The notes: generated by a model from the sequence alone, not told the origin. Numbered from the stretch's first letter, positions 1 to 8,030 are shown. The stretch is 11,471 nucleotides of DNA from Pseudomonadota bacterium (GCA_022705125.1 JAKJFB010000057.1:1-11471); one strand, 5' to 3'. Made by a program: numbers and translations.

Positions 1-320
1 GGACTGCCGTCGGGCTGCTGCAGGCGCAACCGCCAGGCCTGCATGCCCAGTGTTTGCCCGGATCGGGTCCAGAACCAGCCGAAGAACAATGCCGTCGTCG
101 CGGCGATCGCGGCCTGCAGCAGCAGTCCGGATACGGCCGCCTTGCCGCTGGCGCGTATGGCGGCCTCGCCCACGCTGGCCGCGCGCAGCCCCACCGCGAC
201 CGCCGTCACGGTCCAGCCCACCGCAAACAGCAGCAGGCTGTCGTAGAGCATCGCGGCGAAGCGGCGCAGCAGTCCGGGGGCCGGCAGGGCGTCCGGCGAG
301 CCGGCGGGAGATCGTGTCAT
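1..320 (-). CDS. RDD-family membrane protein, N-terminal part (truncated by window edge)
   Basis: Reading leftward from an ATG at 318-320, the frame stays open to the window edge for about 106 residues, so the C-terminus is missing. Residues 19-27 (RRFAAMLYD) carry the arginine-then-aspartate signature of RDD proteins in the first membrane helix, which continues LLLFAVGWTVTAVAVG. A second hydrophobic stretch (about residues 63-83, GLLLQAAIAATTALFFGWFW) ends in SGQTLGMQAWRL, the usual sequence after the second RDD helix. RDD proteins are small inner-membrane proteins of mostly unknown role; some have been linked to ion or solute transport. No Shine-Dalgarno site precedes the ATG, so the start is less certain than the family; a TTG five codons upstream is the only close alternative. 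It is divergent from the response-regulator gene across a 199-bp gap. Confidence 0.85.
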   Translation of the reverse strand, partial: MTRSPAGSPDALPAPGLLRRFAAMLYDSLLLFAVGWTVTAVAVGLRAASVGEAAIRASGKAAVSGLLLQAAIAATTALFFGWFWTRSGQTLGMQAWRLRLQQPDGS

Positions 321-391
321 GCTAGTATCGTGCAAGGTCGGGATCGTGTGCCTGATGCGCCTCGCGCAGGTGCGCAGCGGCCGGACACACG

Positions 392-405
392 TTACCAAAA
401 GGTAA
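392..405. promoter_or_regulatory. Short palindrome in the divergent RDD/response-regulator gap
   Basis: TTACC-AAAA-GGTAA is a perfect 5-bp inverted repeat in the 199-bp gap between the divergent RDD gene and the two-component operon. A 7-bp tandem (CCGTTCA, CCGTTCG) follows at 421-434. Either could be a regulator site, possibly for the OmpR-type regulator encoded next to it, which as a family binds tandem half-sites. This is inference from position only. I see no convincing -35/-10 pair in this gap; CACAAT at 440-445 is the nearest -10-like hexamer. Confidence 0.25.
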
Positions 406-519
406 GGGCCGCGCAAACCGCCGTTCACCGTTCGGGCTGCACAATGCCCGGCAAATCCAGCCGGGGCGGGTGCAGTGCAGACAGCGGAAGGGATGCGTCG
501 CGTCCATGGAGCGGAATTG

Positions 520-1212
520 ATGCGCATTCTGGTGATCGAAGACGATGCCAGCGTCCTGGACTACATCAGCCGCGGGCTGCGCGAGAGCGGGTTCACCGTG
601 GACCAGGCCGCCGATGGCAAGGACGGGCTGTTCCGCGCGAGCGCGGAGAAATACGACGCGCTGGTCGTCGATCGTATGCTGCCGGGCGTGGACGGTCTTG
701 CCATCATCCGCACGCTGCGCGGGGCCGACAACAACACGCCGGCGCTGATCCTGAGCGCGCTCGGCGAGGTCGACGACCGCGTGAAGGGCCTGAAGGCCGG
801 CGGTGACGACTACCTCGTGAAGCCGTTCGCCTTCGCCGAGTTGCTGGCTCGCATCGAAGCGCTGCTGCGGCGCAAGGACTCCTCCTCGGCCGTGACCCGG
901 CTGCGCGTCGCGGACCTGGAGATGGACCTGCTGTCGCACAAGGTCACGCGCGCCGGCAAGTCGCTGAACCTGCAGCCGCGCGAGTTCCGCCTGCTCGAGT
1001 ACCTGATGAAGCACGCCGGCCAGGTGGTCACGCGCACCATGCTGCTCGAGAACGTCTGGGACTACCATTTCGACCCGCAAACCAACGTCATCGACGTGCA
1101 CATCAGCCGGCTGCGCCAGAAGCTGGACAAGGAATTCGACAAGCCGCTGCTGAAGACCGTGCGCGGTGCGGGATACATGCTGGATGAACCCGAACAGGAT
1201 TTTCCGGGCTAG
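520..1212 (+). CDS. OmpR/PhoB-family two-component response regulator
   Basis: A 230-residue DNA-binding response regulator that would be phosphorylated by the kinase encoded next. The receiver domain (residues 1-115) has the acidic pair D8-D9, the phospho-acceptor D51 in VVDRMLP, S79 in LILSAL and K101 in LVKPF. The C-terminal winged-helix domain (about 130-225) has the OmpR-type run PREFRLLEYLMKHAGQVVTR, then NVIDVHISRLRQKLD and TVRGAGYML. The ATG at 520 is chosen because a GGAG lies 8 bp upstream at 508-511 and the protein then begins MRILVIEDD, the usual family N-terminus; the frame also opens at a GTG at 475, which would add 15 unconserved residues. The DRMLP and LILSAL wording places it in a branch of OmpR-like regulators whose signals are mostly unknown, so no target or stimulus is assigned. 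Confidence 0.95.
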   Translation: MRILVIEDDASVLDYISRGLRESGFTVDQAADGKDGLFRASAEKYDALVVDRMLPGVDGLAIIRTLRGADNNTPALILSALGEVDDRVKGLKAGGDDYLVKPFAFAELLARIEALLRRKDSSSAVTRLRVADLEMDLLSHKVTRAGKSLNLQPREFRLLEYLMKHAGQVVTRTMLLENVWDYHFDPQTNVIDVHISRLRQKLDKEFDKPLLKTVRGAGYMLDEPEQDFPG

Positions 1213-2575
1213 CCTGTTCCGCTACACGCTGAATTACCTGGTCGGTGTCAGCGTGGCGGTCTTCGTGGTGCTGGCCGTCGGCTACGCCTCGCTCACCCTC
1301 AGCTATTTCCGCGACATGAACGCGCTGATCGGTGCGGAGACGCGCGAGCTCGAGGCGCGGTTCGCGACCGAGGGCGCGCGCGGTGTATCCGTCGTCATTG
1401 CCGATCGCATCCAGGCCTCGGGCTTTCCGCGCCTGTTCTACCTGCTGGTCGACGCCGAGGGGCAGAAGGTCGCGGGCAACCTGTCGCGCTGGCCGGAGCG
1501 CTTGGGGCAGGGCGAGGAATGGCTGGGTTTCGACCGTACGCTTGCGGAAATCAGCGGGGGGGAGCAGGAGTTCGATTTCGTCGGTGCCAGCACGCGCTTT
1601 GCCGACGGCTCGCGGCTGCTGGTCGCGCGGCACTACAAGGACATCAGCGAGTTCCTGCGCATCACGCTGACCGTGCTGGTGCAGGGCATGCTCGCCACCA
1701 TCGTGCTGGGCGCCGTCTGGGCGGCCATCCTCGCGCTGATCCTCGAGCGGCGCATCGGCGCGATCAACGACAGCATCGCGGGCATCCTCTCCGGTGATCT
1801 CAGCCAGCGCATCCCGGTGGCCAGGGGTGGCGATGACGACGACTTCAAGCGCCTGATCGTCAACCTCAATCACATGCTCGATCGCATCGCGCAACTGATG
1901 GAGGACCTGAAGCAGCTATCGGACAACATCGCGCACGATCTGCGCACGCCGCTCACGCGCCTGCGCAACCGGCTCGCCAGCATCGAGTTCGACGGACAGG
2001 GCGGGCGCAACGAGGCGGTCGCGGCACTGTTGCAGGAGTCCGACGAGCTGCTCGCAACCTTCAACGCGCTGCTGCGCATCGCGCAGATCGAGTCGGGCAA
2101 CCGGCGCTCTGGCTTCGCCGCCACCGACCTGGTGACCATATTGCGCGACGTCTGCGAGTTCTATGAGCCGCTGGCCGCGGACAAGGAGCAGCGGGTGAGC
2201 GTGGTGCTGCCGCCGAGTTGCCCCGGCGTGTTCGACCGCGACCTGCTGTTCCAGGCCTTCGCCAACCTGCTCGACAACGCGATCAAGTACGCGCCCGCGG
2301 GCGGTCATATCGAGGTGCGGCTGGATGCCGGCACGGACGTCGCGACGATCAGCGTCGCCGACGACGGCCCCGGCGTCCCCGCCGCGGAGCGCGACAAGGT
2401 GTTCCAGCGCTTCTACCGGGTCGAGGCGAGCCGCAGCGGTCATCCGGGCAACGGGCTGGGGCTCAGCCTGGTGCAGGCCGTGATCAACCTGCACGGCGGT
2501 GGCGTGCAGCTCGGCGACAACGCACCGGGCCTGCGTGTCAGCGTGTGGCTGCCGCGCGCCGCTGCGCCTGCCTGA
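1184..2575 (+). CDS. HAMP-domain sensor histidine kinase
   Basis: A 463-residue inner-membrane sensor kinase, partner of the preceding regulator. Order of parts: first membrane helix about residues 17-40; a periplasmic sensor region of about 115 residues without a recognisable motif; second helix about 160-187; HAMP linker about 188-241; dimerisation/phosphotransfer domain with H251 in DNIAHDLRTPLTRL; ATPase domain with the N-box NLLDNAIKYA (N365), G1 box DDGPGVP (393-399), F-box VFQRFYR and G2 box GNGLGLSLV (422-430). All catalytic boxes are intact. The ATG at 1184 lies inside the regulator gene, so the two frames overlap by 29 bp and are probably translationally coupled; the frame also opens at a GTG at 1166, which is less likely. 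The stop is only 5 bp from the stop of the convergent gene on the other strand. The signal sensed cannot be read from the sequence. Confidence 0.95.
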   Translation: MNPNRIFRASLFRYTLNYLVGVSVAVFVVLAVGYASLTLSYFRDMNALIGAETRELEARFATEGARGVSVVIADRIQASGFPRLFYLLVDAEGQKVAGNLSRWPERLGQGEEWLGFDRTLAEISGGEQEFDFVGASTRFADGSRLLVARHYKDISEFLRITLTVLVQGMLATIVLGAVWAAILALILERRIGAINDSIAGILSGDLSQRIPVARGGDDDDFKRLIVNLNHMLDRIAQLMEDLKQLSDNIAHDLRTPLTRLRNRLASIEFDGQGGRNEAVAALLQESDELLATFNALLRIAQIESGNRRSGFAATDLVTILRDVCEFYEPLAADKEQRVSVVLPPSCPGVFDRDLLFQAFANLLDNAIKYAPAGGHIEVRLDAGTDVATISVADDGPGVPAAERDKVFQRFYRVEASRSGHPGNGLGLSLVQAVINLHGGGVQLGDNAPGLRVSVWLPRAAAPA

Positions 2576-2580
2576 GGCGC

Positions 2581-3267
2581 TCAGCCCGGTGGTGCCAGTT
2601 CGAGCGCGCTGGTGTCGGGCGTCACGGTGCGCCGTTCGGGGCGCAACTCCTCGAGCGGCGCGCCCGGCGGTGCGAGCGAGATGTGACTGATGTCCGGTAC
2701 CGCAACCGCGAGCGCCGCGCCTTGCGGGCCGAGCACCGCGCCCGGTTCCGCGAGCGTGATGGCGCTGGTGTCCGGTGGCGGCGCCGGCGCTGCGGCCTCG
2801 CGCTGCGCCAGCAGGTCGGCGCCGACGGCGGCAATGCTGATGTGGGAGGTGTCGGGCACGACCGGCAGGGGGCGTTCCTCCTCCGGGGTCGTTGCGAAGG
2901 CGCTTGCGAGCCGGATGTGGCTGGTGTCCACCTCGATGGCGGTAGCGGGGCGCCGTTCGTGCGCGGCCAGCAACTCGCCGCCGGGTGGCGCGAGGTCGAG
3001 TCCCGCGGCCCGGGTGGCTGCGGCGGAATCCGGTGCCAGCGGGCGCAGCGTCGCGCGCGCACCGGCGCGTTCCATCGCGCTGCGGTACTTCGCGGCAGTC
3101 GCGGCATCGACGTTGCGCTTGAGCGTATGCATGCCGCCGTCGAGCAGTCGCGCCACGGTTTCGGGCGAGGTCTTGAACAGTCGCGCCAGGTTGTCGGCCA
3201 CCGTCGCCGGCGCGAAGCCGGTGAGCAACTCGCCACCGAAGACTATGTCGAAACGCTCGTCACTCAT
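2581..3267 (-). CDS. Uncharacterised protein with C-terminal DTSxIxLA repeats
   Basis: A 228-residue protein of unknown function in two parts. Residues 1-75 look like a small folded alpha/beta domain: a strand-like FDIVFGGEL, then DNLARLFKTSPETVARLL, MHTLKRNVD and a helix ending AMERAGA. I recall similar N-terminal modules (VxFxG, then LAxLF, then LK, then a Y...AGA helix) in various proteobacterial membrane proteins, but cannot confirm this. Residues 86-228 are low-complexity, rich in proline and alanine, and hold repeats of PDTSxIxLAxPG. There is no signal peptide or membrane helix, so a cytoplasmic location is likely. The ATG at 3267 is supported by GAGG and GGAG 4-9 bp upstream; the frame is open further upstream, but that stretch antisenses the AraC-type gene. 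It is convergent with the kinase gene and divergent from the AraC-type gene. Confidence 0.85.
   Translation of the reverse strand: MSDERFDIVFGGELLTGFAPATVADNLARLFKTSPETVARLLDGGMHTLKRNVDAATAAKYRSAMERAGARATLRPLAPDSAAATRAAGLDLAPPGGELLAAHERRPATAIEVDTSHIRLASAFATTPEEERPLPVVPDTSHISIAAVGADLLAQREAAAPAPPPDTSAITLAEPGAVLGPQGAALAVAVPDISHISLAPPGAPLEELRPERRTVTPDTSALELAPPG
2584..2931 (-). repeat. Protein-level tandem repeat, five DTSxIxLA units
   Basis: Five units start with VDTSHIRLA, PDTSHISIA, PDTSAITLA, PDISHISLA and PDTSALELA, their aspartates at residues 114, 139, 166, 192 and 218 of the protein (steps of 25, 27, 26 and 26). Each motif is followed by a short x-P-G or x-V-G turn and about 15 variable residues. 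A degenerate sixth copy (AGLDLAPPG, residues 88-96) lies one period earlier. The last unit ends exactly at the C-terminus. The copies differ in DNA sequence, so this looks like an old, selected protein repeat and not a fresh DNA duplication. Confidence 0.9.
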
Positions 3268-3322
3268 GCCGCTCCGCCTCGGGGTCCTTGCTCCATCGCT
3301 GCGCCGAAGTATATGCCACGAG

Positions 3323-3352
3323 GCGACACCGCGGGCCGTGCTTTGGCATAAT
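3323..3352 (+). promoter_or_regulatory. Possible sigma-70-type promoter of the AraC-type gene
   Basis: GCGACA (3323-3328) and CATAAT (3347-3352) match four and five of six consensus positions with an 18-bp spacer. If this -10 is real, the transcript begins near 3359, downstream of the ATG at 3351, and the regulator must start at a GTG (3384 or 3396). On the opposite strand, TATACT at 3308-3313 is a possible -10 box for the leftward DTS-repeat gene, without a clear -35. Confidence 0.35.
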
Positions 3353-4472
3353 GCGCGGCCTCCATGCGCCAGCCCGTGATCCAGTGCCCGATACCGTGAC
3401 CCAGGACGTGCTCCCCAACGAGTTGGTGCCGACCCAGTTCGCCGCCTCGCTGGCGCGCATGCTGCGCGAGCGCGGACTGGATCCGGCGCAGTCCACGCTG
3501 GCCGCCGGCATCGGCTTCGACGTGCTGGACCCGCAGGCGGCGGCCTACCGCAGCGAGATTCCCGCGCTTGCCTACAGCCGGCTCTACCGTAGCGTGATGA
3601 CCGCATTGCAGGACGAGACCTTCGGCCTGCGGCGCGATGTCGGGATGCGGCCCGGCGCCTTCCGCATGATGTGCTACTGCCTGCTCGGCTGCGCGAACCT
3701 GGGTCGCGCCATTGCGCGCATCTGCGAGTTCCACCAGGTGTTCTACGACGGCCAACTCGAGATGCGCCTGAAGCGCGAGGGTGAATCGGCGCGCTTCGAG
3801 ATCGTCGTGCCGCCGCAGGCGAATGCGCTCGCCGCTGCAGGCGATACCGCCTTCCTGATGTCGCCGGCGGCCGCGGCCTGCGGCCTGTCGATGTGGCACC
3901 GCTTCTTCGGCTGGCTCGTCGGTCACCCGCTGCCGCTCGATCGCGTCGAGCTGAGCGGTTCGCCGCCGGCGAATCTCGCGCGCTACCGCCAGCTGTTCAA
4001 CTGCGAGCTGCAGTTCGGCGTCGTGATCCCCGCGTTCGCCTTTCCGGCCGATTACCTGGCGTATCCGCTGGTGCACAACGAGGACTCGCTGCGCGATTTC
4101 CTGCGCACCGCGCCCTACCAGCTGCTGACCATGCCGGCCGATCCCGGCAAACAGAGCCTGGTGGACCAGGTGCGCGCGCTGATCGGGCACGATTTCAGTC
4201 GCGGTTTCCCGAGTTTCGAGCGCATCACCGAGCTGCTGCACATGTCCGCGCCCACGCTGCGCCGGCGTCTCAAGCGCGAGGGCACCACGTTCCAGGAGTT
4301 GAAGGACAGCTGCCGTCGCGAGGCCTCGATCGATTACCTGAACCGCCCGGAGCTGTCGATCACCGACGTGGCGATCCTGATGGGCTTCACGGATCCGAGC
4401 GCGTTCTACCGCTCGTTCAAGAAATGGACCGGCATGACACCGGGCGAGCACCGCGCGCTCGAGGCACGCTGA
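3351..4472 (+). CDS. AraC-family transcriptional regulator (OruR/ArgR-like type)
   Basis: A regulator of about 373 residues. The N-terminal two thirds resemble the arabinose-binding-like N-terminal domain of OruR-type AraC regulators, with LARMLRERGLDP, then LYRSVMTALQDETFGLR and the family run FRMMCYCLLGCANLGRAI. The C-terminal 100 residues hold two helix-turn-helix units: ITELLHMSAPTLRRRLKREG, and ITDVAILMGFTDPSAFYRSF followed by KKWTGMTPGEHR, the AraC signature. The start is uncertain. I give the ATG at 3351, but it overlaps a -10-like CATAAT and has no ribosome site; in-frame GTG codons at 3384 and 3396 would still leave the whole conserved region. The gene lies directly upstream of, and co-directional with, a beta-oxidation operon, so it probably senses an acyl-CoA, fatty acid or related compound and controls that operon; this is inference from position and from the direct repeats at 4481-4520. 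Confidence 0.92.
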   Translation: MRGLHAPARDPVPDTVTQDVLPNELVPTQFAASLARMLRERGLDPAQSTLAAGIGFDVLDPQAAAYRSEIPALAYSRLYRSVMTALQDETFGLRRDVGMRPGAFRMMCYCLLGCANLGRAIARICEFHQVFYDGQLEMRLKREGESARFEIVVPPQANALAAAGDTAFLMSPAAAACGLSMWHRFFGWLVGHPLPLDRVELSGSPPANLARYRQLFNCELQFGVVIPAFAFPADYLAYPLVHNEDSLRDFLRTAPYQLLTMPADPGKQSLVDQVRALIGHDFSRGFPSFERITELLHMSAPTLRRRLKREGTTFQELKDSCRREASIDYLNRPELSITDVAILMGFTDPSAFYRSFKKWTGMTPGEHRALEAR

Positions 4473-4480
4473 GCGCGGCC

Positions 4481-4520
4481 TGACTGCAATTGCTATTTCC
4501 TGTTGACCCGAATTGCCATT
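4481..4520 (+). promoter_or_regulatory. Candidate AraC-type operator: two 17-bp direct repeats
   Basis: TGACtgcAATTGCTATT (4481-4497) and TGACccgAATTGCCATT (4504-4520) agree at 13 of 17 positions, including all of TGAC and AATTGC, with starts 23 bp apart (about two helical turns). They stand out as AT-rich islands in GC-rich DNA. AraC-family proteins typically bind two direct half-sites of about 17 bp, one per helix-turn-helix pair of a dimer, often with the downstream site touching the -35 box. Here the downstream copy runs into TTGAGG at 4519-4524. The regulator gene ends 8 bp upstream of the first repeat. Confidence 0.6.
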
Positions 4521-4546
4521 GAGGCCGCGCGGCGCGCGGGTATCCT
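4519..4546 (+). promoter_or_regulatory. Possible promoter of the beta-oxidation operon
   Basis: TTGAGG (4519-4524) and TATCCT (4541-4546), each four of six to consensus, are separated by 16 bp and lie about 85-110 bp before the thiolase ATG. A weak promoter overlapped by an activator site fits positive control by the AraC-type protein. The hexamers alone are not strong evidence in this sequence. Confidence 0.35.
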
Positions 4547-4629
4547 TGTCGCCCTGAAATCTGCGCGCCGCGGCAGTCCGCAAGGGCCGGCCCCGGGAGC
4601 GGCGCGCGCAACCACCGGCGGAGTTCCAC

Positions 4630-5832
4630 ATGGCTCACGAGGCATTGATTTTCGACGCGATCCGCACCCCTCGCGGCAGGGGCAAGCCCGGAGGCAGCCT
4701 CTACGAGGTCAAGCCGATCGACCTGCTCGTCAACCTCATGGAGGCGATGAAGCAGCGCAACGATCTAGACACCTCGCGGGTAGAGGACCTGGTGATCGCC
4801 TGTGGCGAACCCGTGGGCGAGCAGGGCCAGGATATCGCGCGCACCGCGGTGACCTACTCCAGCTGGGGCGAGGCCACGGCGGGCGTGCAGATCCACCGCT
4901 TCTGCGCCGGCGGGCTGGATGCCGTGAACATGGCCGCGGCCAAGGTGGCGGCCGGCTTCGAGGACCTCGTGGCCGCCGGCGGCGTGGAGTCGATGTCGCG
5001 CCTCGGCATCGGCGCCAGCGGCGGGGCGCAGGGCGATCCCTGGGTCGCGATGCGCACGCTGTTCGTCTCGCAGGGCATCGGTGCCGACCTGGTCGCGACC
5101 CTGAACGGCTTCAGTCGCGAGGACGTCGACCGCTACGCGCTGATGTCGCAGCAGCGCGCGGCCGCGGCGCGTGCCGAGGGGCGCTTTCGCTCGATCGTGC
5201 CGGTGCGTGACATGAACGGGGTGACGATCCTGGATCATGACGAGTTCATCCGCCCAGGTACGACCCTGGCGGATCTCGCGCGGCTCAAGCCCTCGTTTGC
5301 GCAGTTCGGCGAGTGGGGCCAGGACGAGCTGTTGAAGCTGCGTTACCCGCAACTCGAATCCGTCGAGCACGTGCATACCCCCGGCAATTCCTCGGGCATC
5401 GTCGACGGCGCGGGCCTCGTGCTGATCGGCAACGAGCGCGCCGGGCGCGAGCTCGGACTGAAGCCTCGCGCGCGCATCGTCGCGACTGCGCTGGTCGGCA
5501 CCGAGCCGACGATCATGCTCGAGGGCCCGGCTCCCGCGGCACGCAAGGCGCTGGCCAAGGCAGGGCTCAAGGTGGAGGACATCGACCTGTTCGAGCTGAA
5601 CGAGGCCTTCGCGGCCGTGGTGCTGCGCTTCCAGGCGCTGATGGGTGTGCCGGACGAGCGCATCAACGTCAACGGCGGGGCAATCGCGATGGGGCACCCG
5701 ATCGGCGCCACCGGCGCCATGATCCTGGGCACGCTGCTCGACGAGCTCGAACGGCGCAACCTCGAGCGCGGCCTCTGCACGCTGTGCGCGGGCGGCGGCA
5801 TCGGCATCGCAACCATCATCGAGCGCGTGTGA
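4630..5832 (+). CDS. Acetyl-CoA acyltransferase (thiolase)
   Basis: A 400-residue thiolase, the normal family length, which cleaves 3-ketoacyl-CoA with CoA to acetyl-CoA and a shortened acyl-CoA, or condenses acetyl-CoA in reverse. The start is [20 protein letters not shown], typical of acetyl-CoA acetyltransferases. Predicted catalytic residues are all present: nucleophile C92 in [13 protein letters not shown]356 in [15 protein letters not shown] and C386 in [10 protein letters not shown], with the NEAF motif at 324-327. The ATG at 4630 has GGAG 6 bp upstream (4620-4623). One oddity is a glycine two residues after C92, where most thiolases have serine. It is the first gene of an operon with the hydratase/dehydrogenase 44 bp downstream, which makes a degradative beta-oxidation role more likely than a biosynthetic one. 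Chain-length preference cannot be read from the sequence, so no gene symbol is given. Confidence 0.95.
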   Translation: MAHEALIFDAIRTPRGRGKPGGSLYEVKPIDLLVNLMEAMKQRNDLDTSRVEDLVIACGEPVGEQGQDIARTAVTYSSWGEATAGVQIHRFCAGGLDAVNMAAAKVAAGFEDLVAAGGVESMSRLGIGASGGAQGDPWVAMRTLFVSQGIGADLVATLNGFSREDVDRYALMSQQRAAAARAEGRFRSIVPVRDMNGVTILDHDEFIRPGTTLADLARLKPSFAQFGEWGQDELLKLRYPQLESVEHVHTPGNSSGIVDGAGLVLIGNERAGRELGLKPRARIVATALVGTEPTIMLEGPAPAARKALAKAGLKVEDIDLFELNEAFAAVVLRFQALMGVPDERINVNGGAIAMGHPIGATGAMILGTLLDELERRNLERGLCTLCAGGGIGIATIIERV

Positions 5833-5853
5833 TCCGCGCGCCGCGCGCGGATC
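5831..5853 (+). other. Intercistronic hairpin between thiolase and hydratase/dehydrogenase
   Basis: GATCCGCGCG (5831-5840) and CGCGCGGATC (5844-5853) form a perfect 10-bp stem with a 3-nt loop CCG. The left arm includes the last two bases of the thiolase stop codon. No T-run follows, and the next ribosome-binding site (GGAG, 5865-5868) begins 11 bp after the stem, so this is unlikely to be a complete terminator. It may stabilise or process the mRNA or tune expression of the second gene. Confidence 0.6.
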
Positions 5854-5876
5854 CGGTACAGCGGGGAGCAGGGACC

Positions 5877-8030
5877 ATGGGATACATCACTCTGAACAAG
5901 GGCGCGGAAGGCATCGTCGAGCTGGTGTTCGACCAGCCGGGCTCCAGCGTCAACACGATGGGCCTCGAGTACGACGCCGCGATGAAGGCGGCGGTCGCCG
6001 AGCTGCAAGGCATGGTTGCAGCGGGTAGCGTCAGGGGCGTCTATGTGCGCTCCGGCAAGCCGGGGCAGTTCTTCGCCGGCGGCGACATCAAGGAAATGCT
6101 CGAGATGGATCTCGACGTGCCGGCCGAGCGCAAGCAGCAGATGTTCGAGGGCACGCTGGCGACCAAGGCGCCGTTGCGCACGCTGGAGACGCTGGGCGTG
6201 CCGGTCGCGGTCGGCATCAATGGTGCAGCGCTAGGCGGCGGCTTCGAGATTGCGCTGGCCTGCCACCACCGCATCGCGCTGGCGGGCGTGGACCTCGGCC
6301 TGCCCGAGGCGCAGATCGGGCTGATGCCCGGTGCCGGCGGCGTGGTGCGCCTGACGCGCCTGGTGGGTATGCAGGAAGCGATCACGCTGATCAGCCAGGG
6401 CACGCGCCTGAAGGCCGAGAAGGCGCTCGAAAAGGGCCTGCTGCACGAGATCGCGGCGAGCGAGGACGAGATGCGCGCGCGCGCCCACGCCTGGCTGCTG
6501 GCCAACCCCGGGGCGAAGCAGCCGTGGGATAGCGAAGGCTACAAGATTCCCGGCGGTGGGCCGGACCACAAGGCCAACCAGGGCCTGATGATGCTGGGCC
6601 CGGTCAACGTCATGAACCAGACCAGGGGATTGATGCCGGCGCAGAAGGCGATTTTCGCGGCGGTTGCCGATTGCGCGCGCGTGGATTTCGACACCGCGCA
6701 GAAGATCGAGGCGCGCTATTTCCTCAGCCTGCTGCTCGACCAGACCGCGCGCAACATGATGACGGCGTTCTTCGTGCAGATGAACGCGATCGGCAAGGGC
6801 GCGAGCCGCCCCGCGGGCATCGCGCGGCGCAAGGTGAAGACCCTGGGCATCCTCGGCGCGGGACAGATGGGTGCGGGCATCGCCTACGCTGCGGCGCGCA
6901 AGGGTATCGCGGTGTTCCTGAAGGACATGGATCTCGCGGCAGCCGAGCGCGGCAAGGACTATGCGCGCCAGGCGTGCGCGAAGAACAAGCGCATGAGCGA
7001 CGCCGAGCGCGAGGCGCTGCTCGCGATGATCACGCCGACCGCGGACTACACGGATCTCGCCCCCTGCGACGCGGTGATCGAGGCGGTGTTCGAGCGTCGC
7101 GACGTAAAGGCAGCGGTGGTGCGCGAACTCGAGGCCGTGCTCGGGCACACTGCGCTGATCGCCTCGAACACCTCGGCGCTGCCGATCACCGAGCTTGCGG
7201 AGGCCTCGGTGCGCCCGGCGAATTTCATCGGCATGCACTTCTTCTCGCCGGCCGACAGGATGCCGCTCGTGGAGATCATCTGTGGCGAGCAGACCGGCGA
7301 CGAGGCGCTCGCGGCGGCCTTCGACCTCGCGCAGCAGCTCGGCAAGACGCCGATCGTGGTCAACGACGCGCCCGGCTTCTTCACCACGCGCGTGATCGGC
7401 AAGACCATCTCGCAGGGCGCGCAGATGGTGCTGGAGGGCATCGACCCGGTGCTCATCGAGGCGGCGGCGCGCGCCAACGGCTCGCCGGTGGGCCCGCTCG
7501 CGGCGATCGACGAGATCAGCCAGGAAACGGCCTACCGCAACGGCCTGCAGATGAAGGCCGACGCCGAGGCCCGCGGCGAGACCTGGCAGGAGCAGCCGGC
7601 CGGTGAGCTGGTGCGGCGCATGGTCGAGGAGTTCGGCCGCAAGGGGCGGCGCAGCGGCGGCGGCTACTACGAGTACCCGGAAGGCGGCAAGAAGCACATC
7701 TGGCCAGGCCTCAAGCAGCACTTTGCCCCAAATGGGTGCAAAGAAGTGCCGTTCGAGGACATCAAGGACCGGCTCGTGTTCGCGCAGTGCGTCGAAGCAG
7801 TGCGTGCAATGCAGGAAGGCGTGATCACGAGCGTTGCCGATGGCAACATCGGCTCGATCATGGGTATCGGCTTCCCGCCGCATACCGGCGGCGTGTTCCA
7901 GTGCATCAACGCCTGGGGGCTCAAACGCTTCGTGGCGCGGGCGCGCGAGCTGGCGCAGGCTTACGGCGCGGATTTCGAACCGCCGCGGCTGCTGCTGGAG
8001 CGCGCGGAGACGGGCGAATTGTTCGGCTGA
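5877..8030 (+). CDS. FadJ/FadB-like enoyl-CoA hydratase / 3-hydroxyacyl-CoA dehydrogenase
   Basis: A 717-residue fused beta-oxidation enzyme, close in length to E. coli FadJ (714) and FadB (729). The N-terminal crotonase domain (about 1-200) hydrates trans-2-enoyl-CoA: the oxyanion-hole segments [16 protein letters not shown] and [12 protein letters not shown] are present, with the two catalytic glutamates E124 (GGGFE) and E144 (LPEAQ). The NAD-binding domain begins at [13 protein letters not shown] (323-335); catalytic H454 is in [16 protein letters not shown], with E466 as its partner and SNTS at 430-433. The C-terminal dehydrogenase half (about 495-717) includes [10 protein letters not shown] and a second, degenerate repeat. 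HFFSP resembles FadJ more than the HFFNP of FadB. The ATG at 5877 has GGAG 8 bp upstream; the frame is open far upstream only because it runs antisense-free through the thiolase gene in another frame. It supplies the two steps before the thiolase. Confidence 0.96.
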   Translation: MGYITLNKGAEGIVELVFDQPGSSVNTMGLEYDAAMKAAVAELQGMVAAGSVRGVYVRSGKPGQFFAGGDIKEMLEMDLDVPAERKQQMFEGTLATKAPLRTLETLGVPVAVGINGAALGGGFEIALACHHRIALAGVDLGLPEAQIGLMPGAGGVVRLTRLVGMQEAITLISQGTRLKAEKALEKGLLHEIAASEDEMRARAHAWLLANPGAKQPWDSEGYKIPGGGPDHKANQGLMMLGPVNVMNQTRGLMPAQKAIFAAVADCARVDFDTAQKIEARYFLSLLLDQTARNMMTAFFVQMNAIGKGASRPAGIARRKVKTLGILGAGQMGAGIAYAAARKGIAVFLKDMDLAAAERGKDYARQACAKNKRMSDAEREALLAMITPTADYTDLAPCDAVIEAVFERRDVKAAVVRELEAVLGHTALIASNTSALPITELAEASVRPANFIGMHFFSPADRMPLVEIICGEQTGDEALAAAFDLAQQLGKTPIVVNDAPGFFTTRVIGKTISQGAQMVLEGIDPVLIEAAARANGSPVGPLAAIDEISQETAYRNGLQMKADAEARGETWQEQPAGELVRRMVEEFGRKGRRSGGGYYEYPEGGKKHIWPGLKQHFAPNGCKEVPFEDIKDRLVFAQCVEAVRAMQEGVITSVADGNIGSIMGIGFPPHTGGVFQCINAWGLKRFVARARELAQAYGADFEPPRLLLERAETGELFG

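Noticed and set aside
3264..4631. Long open frame (about 455 codons) on the minus strand
   Set aside because: It is fully antisense to the AraC-type gene, has histidine- and arginine-rich composition typical of GC-rich shadow frames, and shows no family motif.
5313..5876. Upstream extension of the hydratase/dehydrogenase frame by 188 codons
   Set aside because: It runs inside the thiolase gene in another frame; the ATG at 5877 has a good ribosome site and begins the crotonase domain.
6231..7883. Minus-strand open frame of about 550 codons
   Set aside because: It is antisense to the hydratase/dehydrogenase gene, whose catalytic motifs are all present on the plus strand; the composition is that of a shadow frame.
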